A stretch of 64,000 bases of DNA from Micromussa lordhowensis (taxonomy: Eukaryota; Cnidaria; Anthozoa; Scleractinia; Lobophylliidae): the NCBI GenBank assembly GCA_964020085.1, contig OZ026596.1, positions 9,690,739 to 9,754,738 on the forward strand, in the 5' to 3' direction. The notes beneath the pieces are model-generated. The model was not told the origin of the DNA. It ran no database searches and was given only the letters and a program-made list of their open reading frames with translations. Shown piece by piece: positions 56,701-64,000 of this stretch (its first letter is position 1; the number at the start of each line of letters is the position of its first letter). Position numbers and translations under genes: made by a program.

Positions 56701-59119
56701 ATTTTCAGTTCATTCTCCCAAGTAATTTTTTCACATTTCTTTCAATGTTAGTTTTGAAAATGTTGAGATAAATCAAGGCAACATTCCTAAAGTATAGAGT
56801 ATGCGAAGCATGAAATGTGTTTAAATTCATGAGTGAAAAGGTATCATAACCTCTCCTTGCTACCCTCTTGGAAATTTTTGGGTTACCCTTAATTCTTCAA
56901 TACCTTGGAAATGATACTGGAGGCATAGTGGCCTGACACGATTAGTGTGATTAACTCTGGATCGAGCAGTCCGGGTTCGAGCCCTGGCTAGAGACACTGT
57001 GTTGTGTTCTTGGGCAAGACACTTTACTCTCACAGTGCCTCACTCCACCCAGGTGTCTAAATGGGTACCGGCGAACTTAATGCTGGGAGTAACCCTGCGA
57101 TGGACTAGCATCCCATCCAGGGGGGAGTAGAAATATTCCCAGTTGCTTCATGAAACCGGGATAAGCTCCAGCCTGATGTCCGCCTGCCTCACATGCAGAG
57201 TTTACCTTGAGAATGTTCGACTTTAGCCTTCTTTGTTTTCTTTACAATGCCAGCAGGTTTTGTGCCTTTCCTTGGAGTAGCTGTACTTTTCAAAGCTTTG
57301 GTGTGACCAGAAACCATGTGACCATTTTGAGTACTTGAGACAACATGAACCCTTTTTGGTGATGCTCCAACAACATTCAAGGTATTAGCATCCAAAGGGT
57401 ACCTGTGACCTGTTGATCTTTGCACTTTCCGTCGAAAACCTGTATGTTTATTTATCTGTTCCATCAGAGAAAAATTCAAAACATTTGGAATAGCCACTGG
57501 TGTATTGGTTAAATCCAGTACACCACTTCCAGAACTTTTCTGTTTTTCAATAACTTCAGATGTAGGGATGTCATATGCCATCCATCTGCCATCGCAATGC
57601 CACTCCCATCGTACTCCTTGTCCTGGGGTAGAGTTGCTTGGGTAAACATTTCTCCGAACCTTTCGTAACATCCCTGAAATTGAAAAAAAAATTAAAAAAG
57701 ACAATATGACCATGAGATCTACTCACAGAACACAAGCACATACAGACAGAGCTGCAGTAGTCTGGGGTGTATCTACCGGTAATCGATGGAAATTGATCAT
57801 CGCAAAGCTAATCAATTAACTGGTAAAACTCAAAAGTACTCGATACTTTTTTGATTGATTAGTCATTTTAATCGATTGAAGGTGACAATCACCAACTTTT
57901 TATGTAGTTGATGAAAATTGATGATCAAAAATGTGAGTCAGATTAATCCAATCAAAAAAAGTGGTGAACAATCTTTGTCAAAACTTACCTTAAGCTTACC
58001 TTTGAATTGACTTTAAAGATTAAAACCATGTAAGTCATTTCTCTAATGTTAGCTGATGCTAGTTTGCTAGCCTGAAGTGATACTACAACTGTACAGTTTA
58101 CGACTGTCACAGTAAATGTATCATACATTACTTTACATTTACTTTTCGGACTTTAGAGTAGCTTATGCAGATAATAGCTTGGACCAATATCAGATGAGAG
58201 ATAATCAGACTACCACACCAGGAACTGTGTCCCCTACTCTTTTCAAACAGTACAAAATTTGTATATGGGTTCTTTTAATTAGAATTAATTATGAAGAGTT
58301 GTGAGACAGGGCCTACGGTTTATCGTCCTTATCCGAGAAGATTAGAAAGTCTAACGATGCGTGACACTTATATTTAAACGGAAATAAAAATTACTGATGG
58401 CATAGAAATATGCAAAAGTGTCAAATTGTGAAACATCACAAACATTTCGGGCATAGCCCTTCTTCAGTGTTAAACCATACTCACAAACTTAACAGTTTTC
58501 ACACTGAAGAAGTGCTATGCCCAAAATGTTTGTGAGGTTTCACAATTTGACACTTCTGCATATTTCTATTGTCATCAGTAAGTAATTATTATTTTCTTTA
58601 CGCCCTGAGTAATCTGACTAGGCCATCTTTGAAAGATTAAGATTAATTTATAAGGGATGTATATCTTATTCCTCTGAGTGCGTTTTCCTGGTTTCCATCA
58701 GCCAGTGATTTTTGATTTTTTGCCCTGGCCCTGTGCTGTGTGCTTATTTCCGAACAACCGTTACAGTTCATAAGTTGATTAACTTCCCCGTTCAACTTCC
58801 GGTTTGCGCTTGCAGAGGTTTCAGAAATAATTTATCGACTTATAAATCAATGGACCGTTGAAATAAGAAGAAAAATACACGATGCTCTACCTGATCTTAC
58901 ATTCAGTTGTTCCATATTAACAAGATCAACTTCATAGTAGTTTAACTGAGGATTACTCTGTCCCAAATTCACTGTGGAGTTCCTGGACACCTTTTGTTTC
59001 AATTTCGAGTTACTTCCTTCCAAGAACCGGACGACGTCCACTTCGTAAGGAATCCAGAGGCCTGGCCTTTCTTTCCACTCCCAAACTACCACTCCGCTTG
59101 GTTTCGAGGAGGAAGCCAT
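50772..59119 (-). CDS. DTX: Deltex-type E3 ubiquitin ligase
   Basis: Seven coding exons, all GT-AG and in phase: 59,119-58,891, 57,673-57,206, 56,672-56,611, 54,588-54,427, 53,975-53,811, 51,791-51,702, 50,990-50,772; 1395 nt, 464 residues. Residues about 8-76 ([21 protein letters not shown]..) and 85-165 ([16 protein letters not shown]..) are two WWE domains, which in Deltex bind Notch ankyrin repeats and poly-ADP-ribose. A basic linker follows (to about 235). Residues 255-320 are a RING ([18 protein letters not shown]). 325-464 are the Deltex C-terminal domain ([85 protein letters not shown]). The order WWE-WWE-RING-DTC defines DTX1/2/4-type proteins, which regulate Notch signalling. At 464 residues it is shorter than the human ~620, mainly in the linker. 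It is divergent from the CCDC92-like gene. Confidence 0.93.
51190..51680. repeat. Pyrimidine-rich stretch in the last Deltex intron
   Basis: About 490 bp dominated by CTC, CACT and TCCC runs on the plus strand. It keeps an open frame of 166 codons rich in Ser, Pro, Leu and Thr, which I attribute to composition. Confidence 0.6.
51945..52200 (+). mobile_element. tRNA-derived SINE
   Basis: A-box-like GGCACAGAGGTGAGAGCACT and B-box-like GGGGTTGATTCC are followed by a body (GTTGAGTTTGTTGTTGGTTC.., TTTGGGTACTCGGATTTTCC..). It lies in the Deltex intron 51,792-53,810. It is the type seen widely in coral genomes. Confidence 0.75.
52763..52876 (-). mobile_element. tRNA-derived SINE fragment
   Basis: On the minus strand: GGAGGCGCAGTGGCCTCATG, then GGTTCGAACCCTGG (B box), then GTGTTGTGTTCTTGGGCAAG. 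It is the same family as 56,921-57,190, in the opposite orientation, and truncated. Confidence 0.75.
53321..53747. mobile_element. Tigger/pogo-like miniature element
   Basis: Ends TACAGTCAAACCTCTAT and the near complement of ATAAGAGTTCGACTGTA. Internal copies of TATTAAGCGGCC(A) type repeat several times. TA borders fit a Tc1/mariner-group insertion. Confidence 0.7.
54207..54362. repeat. Fold-back element in a Deltex intron
   Basis: Arms AATCTCTTACTAACCAAGCA ... GGGAGAATATTGGCCC and their complement meet near GTATGGACC. The sequence resembles 49,830-49,976 in style. Confidence 0.8.
54815..55631. mobile_element. TTAA-flanked palindromic element (817 bp)
   Basis: Ends TTAAAGTGGCACTATGA and TCATAGTACCACTTTAA. 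The two halves are imperfect inverted copies of each other (both contain ATGACGTCAT, ATTTGCATATTTT and AAATATCTC). It fits a piggyBac-type miniature element. Confidence 0.8.
55883..56443. mobile_element. TTAA-flanked palindromic element (561 bp)
   Basis: Ends TTAAAGTGCCCATATC and GATATGGGCACTTTAA. The inner parts are also inverted (AATGAACTTCTGCG / CGCAGAAGTTCATT; GAGGTAAAACAAG and its complement). It is related in its first eight bases to 54,815-55,631. Confidence 0.8.
56921..57190 (+). mobile_element. tRNA-derived SINE
   Basis: GCATAGTGGCCTGACACGAT (A box region), GGGTTCGAGCCCTGG (B box), then a body with TTGGGCAAGACACTTTACTC, ATGGGTACCGGCGAA, GGACTAGCATCCCATCCAGG and a CTGATG-containing tail. 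It is antisense within the Deltex intron 56,673-57,205 and ends 16 bases from an exon. Confidence 0.85.
58391..58581. repeat. Fold-back element, about 80-bp arms
   Basis: TTACTGATG..GAAATATGCA..GTGTCAAATTGTGAAAC..GGGCATAGC..CTTCTTCAGTGT is mirrored on the other side of a 30-base loop. It lies in the first Deltex intron. Confidence 0.85.
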
Positions 59120-59468
59120 CCTCCATAAGGATAAAATAACATAAAAATCACGACAACAAGTCGTAAATTTTCATCAAAACAACTTCTGGTTTCCCGCCTG
59201 GGGCTTGGGTACCACGTCTTCTTCCAATTATGCCAATAGATGATTATTTATGATTGGCTAAACTCAGTAAAATCTCGCCAATGAGAAGTCTTCTTCTATT
59301 AGTTAGTGATGACGTAAGGACTAATTGTGACGAAGAAATATTTGTTCTGCTGCTCGTGGCAACGGCGAAGCAGCCATATTGGAAGAGATGGTCAACTAAG
59401 GAAAGGGTTTGGTTTTCCGTCCTGTTATCTGTGCTTGATCGTAACATACCACACAGAGGAGTATTAGA
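59120..59468. promoter_or_regulatory. Shared 5' region of the Deltex and CCDC92-like genes
   Basis: 349 bp separate the two divergent ATGs. No TATA box is seen; the region includes GTGATGACGTAAGG (CRE/ATF-like). It is likely a bidirectional promoter. Confidence 0.5.
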
Positions 59469-61818
59469 ATGGCTGGAACTCTAGCTCAGGCCCGTATACA
59501 GCTTCAAAATGCTGAAAGTTCCATCCTTTTTATGCAGCAAGAGCACGCGAAAACATTACAAGGGCTGTACGCCGAAATCAATAAACTTCAAAAGAAATGC
59601 GGAGGTATGGATTGTTGTCATTCGGAAAATTTACGTCCGATTTCGTGATAATAATGTTCCTTTTTATTTTATAGAACTGACTTTCAAACTGGCAATGAAT
59701 GCGACGAGTTCTAGTGGCGATGAAGGTAATATCAAGGGAAATTCGATTTTGATGCTTGAATACCCGTTTCAATCGAGACAGATGTTTTCTGCGAACTTCG
59801 TCTTATAAATTATTCTTTCTGTAAATTGCATGATTGAGAGAAATTAATCATTTAGCATTTACACTAGTCACTAGCACTAATTTGTTTTTTGTTGATGATG
59901 ATAAAGCTTGCGTTATGTAAGCTTACTTGTACATGTACCACTGAAAAATTACTGATTTGGTGGAGCAGAAAAGTTATATATTTTTTTGTTATTTTTATGA
60001 AATCTTTTTCTCGTTTATCTTCTGTTAAAAGGGACAATTTTACTGATTTTTGACTGAATTTACTTACGAAATATATTTACGGCTCATAAAAGACATTTTT
60101 TGCATAATCTTTTGATGGGAAATGTCCGATATAGCCGATTAAACAAATCCTCCCCTGGCCCTTGACTTTGTTGTTACTAAAGAAAGAAAATAAAATTGGG
60201 TGGTTTTTCCTCACAAGAAGAAAAACTTTGATCTCACTCCTTACAATCAGGGACAAAAGTATTGTAGTTGATACACTACCCAAAAACAAACATTTTCCAT
60301 GATTTGTCCTATCTCCACTCCTCATGTTGGTTCCCCTTCCTCGCTGTCCAATGCTGTAGCCCTGTGACAGTCTTGTAAAGCCTGTTTCAACATTGATTAG
60401 AGGATAGCTAAAGGAGTTGGTCATGCTATTGATAACAGACTTTGATTTCATAAAATGTCTCAACACTTTTGTCTGTGGTTGTAGGTACTCCTTTGGCGCG
60501 CTGTAAAACGTTTTAAAGTTGGGTTTAACCTGTAAGAATACCGCAATGTGCAGTTCCAGAAAATATACATACTCCCCCCCCCCCCCCCCCCCCTTTCCAC
60601 AGAAGGGACTGGAATTTCATTTACCTCGGGAGTGGAAGGTTCTGTAAGGCCAAAAATTATAAAATTAAATTGGAATTTCAAATTAAATGTGGAGGATGTA
60701 TGGATATTTTCTGAAACTGTATAATGTAAACCAAGCCTCATCATTGGTTTGTCAACCTGTCCATGCTATTAGCCACAAAAATGATGCTATTTTTTATCTT
60801 GTTTTCAGCTCAAGGGAAGCAGTCGTTAGATGAGTCACATAAAATACTGACTGAATTAAAAACTGAGAACATTGAACTCAAAGGAATCATCGATGTGAAG
60901 AACAAGAGAATTATTGTTCTTGAAGGTCAGCTCAAAACATTGGATCAAAAGTATGCCAAAGATTTATCAGAAAAGGAAACCAATTTGGTTGCAGTAGTCA
61001 GAGAACTTGAAAAGAAATCGGACACTGTAGCATATCTTACTTCACAACTACACAATAGTAAAATAAAGCGGTCTGGAAGACATCATCAGAATAATCCTTC
61101 AAGTGGTAAAAGAATCACAGCAGCTCCTCCTGAATCGCATGAAGCACAACTGGAAAGCACAACTGCTGGTGTAAATGTCTCATCAAACACAAACGTGTTA
61201 GATGCAGTGTCTTCTAGGACACCTGTGCCACCAAGGGAGGGAACTCCTTCGAGTGTACAGCGACGTTATCGACGATCTACAACATCTCCAGTCCCTCAGT
61301 TACTAGGTACCAAGATGAAGACTTCCAGAGCTGTGGGAATCCAAGCTTCACCTAACGAAATCCAACTAAATGTAGCACCAGTCAAGTCTAGCAAAGGCAT
61401 GCCCATACGTCCAAAGCGAGCTTCATCTCCTTCGAGACCAGGGCTAGGAATTTCTAAAGGGCCCCAACGATCGGCAGCAAGGGAAAGACCAATACCTGAT
61501 GATTATGTCGAATTCCTGAGAACTGGAAACAGGGCGGAGCCACAGGTTGTTGTGAGAGCTGTACCAGAACCCTTACCTCCAATATCTACAAATGAGAGAC
61601 TTGTTACAACGCCAAAATCTCCATATAGTGGAAGGGTACAAGTGAGTAGTCGACATTCCTCTCAGGGGGTGCCTGCAACCATTTACACGGTAGGCCCTGA
61701 AGGAGATGCTCCTCCAGCTCTAGACGATGTTGGAAAAATTATTGTTTCACCGCTAAGTTCACCCGAGAAGGGATGGCGACACAGGCAGCAGCCGCAGCAA
61801 CAAAATGGACCTGACTAA
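59469..61818 (+). CDS. CCDC92: CCDC92-like coiled-coil protein
   Basis: Three coding exons: 59,469-59,604, 59,675-59,725, 60,809-61,818; 1197 nt, 398 residues. The N-terminus (LAQARIQLQNAESSILFMQQ..EHAKTLQGLYAEINKLQKKC) and the next heptads (ELTFKLAM; residues about 70-150, TELKTENIELKGIIDVKNKR, VLEGQLKTLDQKYAKDL, ELEKKSDTVAYLTSQL) match the conserved coiled-coil region of the CCDC92 family in order and spacing, including the short second exon. The remainder (150-398) is Ser/Pro/Arg-rich and probably disordered. CCDC92 proteins are reported at centrosomes and cilia; the molecular role is not settled. The stop codon overlaps an AATAAA (61,818). The 1.1-kb second intron holds a 20-base poly-C. 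The terminal QQPQQQ run is a small polyglutamine-like tract. Confidence 0.85.
60574..60593. repeat. Poly-C tract (20 C)
   Basis: An uninterrupted run of 20 C in the CCDC92-like intron; length is liable to be misread. Confidence 0.85.
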
Positions 61819-62960
61819 ATAAAATAATATTGTGCTCATGGTGCTTTTACCAAAGTGTGTTATGAAGCAGAATTTTATGCCAACAAATAGCTTGTGTACA
61901 TTCTTTACCTGTAAATAGTGTGAATAGCTTTTAATCCTAATATTCTTATCTGTTATAATGAAGTAGTTTTACAGATTTGATCAAGTGTAATATAATGTAC
62001 AGTAAGATATGACGTTAAATCAAAGTTTGACAAATGCATCTCGTAGTAGGGGCAGACTGACTGTAAACTTACTACTAATATAGTTGTTGTTCAATTATGT
62101 GTGAACGATAGGGAAAAACTGTGTATGTTGATGCTTTGGGCTGGAAAGAGTGTCTGAAATGCAAAAGTATGTAACTTTAAATGTACTATTATTTAGTGTT
62201 TGTACAAAGATGAAGCCAAGTAAGTTATTGTGAAAAAAATATTGTTTGCATAAAAACTGTTCAGTTACTTGCAGCATAAAAAAAATATTATAGTGGTATA
62301 GAATACAGTCAATTTGATTTAAATTCTGCGGCAAGTTTTTGATCAACCCTGACAAAAGAATAATTGTCTTTTGCCACCCAGTCCTTCTTGAAGTTGTATT
62401 AAAAAAGTTGAAGCTATCCTGCTCATCTGTTATTTTAGTCATTTGTAAACTAATATCCAGCGAATCATTTAAGTTTTCTTTGCCCTTAACAAATGATTAT
62501 GTGGTGAATTTTCTTAAAAAAATATATTTTAAGGATAAAACTGTAACTGAGAAGACATCATCACTTCTGAGGCAAATTTTGTGTCATAAGGCGTCGGAAG
62601 TGGTTTCATTAAGTGGTGGGCAGTGGGCAAATTGACTGGCTGTGAGGATCATTTGACCATCTAGAGGAAAGGTTTTCTTATAAAGAAGCCACTGCAAAAA
62701 GTTTTGCCCTTCTGTGAAAACCGGTTCTTTCCCCCTAGCTGAAAACGTCAATGAACCCCCTGTAACGGGTGCTGTTTGGGGTTCAGGAGCTTTTTACTAG
62801 ACTGCAATCATTTTCTCCCTCAAAACCACCTGTTGGCAGATTAAACCTAAATGTAAACCGCGTCCTGCATGTGCTACTTGTCAGGAATAAATTATCCTGT
62901 GACAGAATTATTGAAAACCATCAAACCTCTGTTCGACTCCATACACTCTTTTATATAATA
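61819..62960. other. 3' flank of the CCDC92-like gene
   Basis: AT-rich, no gene supported. It includes the 3' untranslated region of the preceding gene; its end cannot be placed. Confidence 0.5.
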
Positions 62961-62964
62961 ATAT

Positions 62965-63400
62965 GTTTTATAAGAATATCGAAGCTGAAATTTTAAGAAT
63001 ATTTTAAGAATAAACCATGGGCTGACATTTTGGAAAGAATATAATTTTGTGTGTTGACAATTTGGAAATACAACACAAATATATGCTTTTAACTAAACTA
63101 AGCTTTTAAAATTCTTCTCTCTCTAAACGTCAAAACTAGCCAAAGAGCAACAAAACCAACACTAGCCGTACGTATGTTTGATGCTAATAACATTTCTGCA
63201 AGAAGTTATGTGTGTCACATCAGGGTTTTAACGCCTTTAGAGGCTGGCTCCATAACCATCCATCCAGACACCAAATACATTAAAAAAACGTCATGCGCAT
63301 CTAAGATTAACCACAAAAATATCTCAGCCTAAAATCGAGAGAAAATAAGAATATTCAGCCTCGGCTGGGAAAATAACAAAAAAAACTGTAGTGATCTAGC
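62965..63400 (+). repeat. Dispersed repeat, copy 2 (partner 4,020-4,490)
   Basis: Collinear blocks: GAAGCTGAAATTTTAAGAAT, GGAAAGAATATA, TTTTGTGTGTTGA, AAACTAGCCAAA, ACATTTCTGCAAGAAG, CAGCCTCGGCTGGGAAAA. It is non-coding. Confidence 0.7.
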
Positions 63401-63459
63401 GTGGCCTGTGGCCCATTGACCACTCAGTTGCAACAGGTAACCCAATTTACTCTTTCTAT

Positions 63460-64000
63460 TTTTATGCCATACTATTTAAATACGCTACCCCGTTTAATGT
63501 TTAATATTTCTATAGCGCTTTTAATGTTTAATATTTCTATAGCGCTTTTTACAATAGAAGATCAAAAGCGCTTTACAAAAAATATATATATTTAAAGTAA
63601 GATAGTAAATCGAACTACACTAATTAATATAAAAAATGATTAAAAATATAAAATAATTATGATATGTACAATTAAAAAATAATAAATCAATCCTATAATT
63701 TATTTAAAGAAAACCTATCTGCGTACGCTTTTCTGAATAAAAATATCTTTAAATTTTTCTTGAAAGTCTCAACTGATGCGGCATCTCGTAGACTTGGCGG
63801 TAGGGCGTTCCATAATTGTGGTGCAGCCGCCTGAAATGAACGCCCTCCGAGGGTTGCCAGCATCTTGCCTGTAGGAGGCTTAAGAAGAGTACTACAGTTG
63901 GAGCGTAAACTATAATGAGATTTAGATTTTACCGACATTTAACTAGACAGATATGCAGGAGCTTGCCCATGGATGACTTTAAACGCCAGCAGCAGAATTT
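63460..64000 (-). mobile_element. 3' end of a LINE (reverse transcriptase C-terminus), broken
   Basis: The minus strand from the window edge reads ILLLAFKVIHGQAPAYLSS, then an in-frame TAA (63,939-63,941), then MSVKSKSHYSLRSN.. LGGRSFQAAAPQLWNALPPS..LKIFLFRKAY..NKL stop at 63,693. This is the typical C-terminal tail of CR1/L2-like non-LTR retrotransposons of marine invertebrates. The 3' part (63,460-63,690) has a tandem ATTTCTATAGCGCTTTTAAT repeat and CAAAAGCGCTTTACAA, a common tail of such LINEs. The rest of the element lies outside the window. Confidence 0.85.

Noticed and set aside
56921..56995. A functional tRNA gene
   Set aside because: It has A and B boxes but no foldable acceptor stem or anticodon arm that I can draw; the downstream body shows it is a SINE.
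60077..60466. 129-codon open frame on the minus strand
   Set aside because: Inside the CCDC92-like intron, antisense, without a recognisable domain or codon bias.

Overview
The window is metazoan nuclear DNA: AT-rich, with spliced genes (GT-AG introns), TATA boxes and a very high load of short DNA transposons, fold-back elements and tRNA-derived SINEs. The SINE types, the LINE tail and the gene set look like a cnidarian, most likely a stony coral. This is a judgement from recognised families, not from a search.

Layout. 1-4.5 kb holds repeats: a decayed Merlin (ISXO2-like) transposase gene with an intron, short tandem repeats and a palindromic CGACCGA satellite. 5-41.5 kb is a local cluster of D-amino-acid-oxidase-family flavoenzyme genes. 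Two intact copies lie on the minus strand (7.3-5.1 kb and 17.8-15.4 kb) and two on the plus strand (22.0-24.0 kb and 35.8-40.5 kb). A broken copy on the minus strand (11.9-10.0 kb) has a truncated mirror copy on the plus strand (30.9-31.4 kb). The centre is a large inverted duplication, with a left arm of about 10.83-16.93 kb and a right arm of about 22.51-31.96 kb. The right arm is longer because of three later insertions, one of them a Mutator-like element with a 9-bp target duplication and a SWIM zinc-finger gene. Genes 1-3 end in the peroxisomal signal SKL. Gene 4 has lost it to an insertion in its last exon.

42.7-44.1 kb is a non-autonomous element full of a palindromic TACGGTCCGTA motif. 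44.9-61.8 kb holds four ordinary single-copy genes in two divergent pairs: an F-box/LRR gene (-) with an ASPHD-like aspartyl beta-hydroxylase-domain membrane protein gene (+), and a Deltex-type E3 ubiquitin ligase gene (-, seven coding exons) with a CCDC92-like coiled-coil gene (+, three coding exons). Each pair shares a 5' intergenic gap of about 310-350 bp, probably a bidirectional promoter. The Deltex introns carry SINEs and several TTAA-flanked or fold-back elements. The last kilobase holds the 3' end of a LINE on the minus strand that runs off the window.

The oxidase genes would make H2O2-producing flavoenzymes acting on D-amino acids in peroxisomes. The cluster shows duplication, inversion, sequence homogenisation of 3' exons, intron difference between subfamilies and a likely change of localisation in one copy. 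The genes after 44 kb have unrelated housekeeping or signalling roles.
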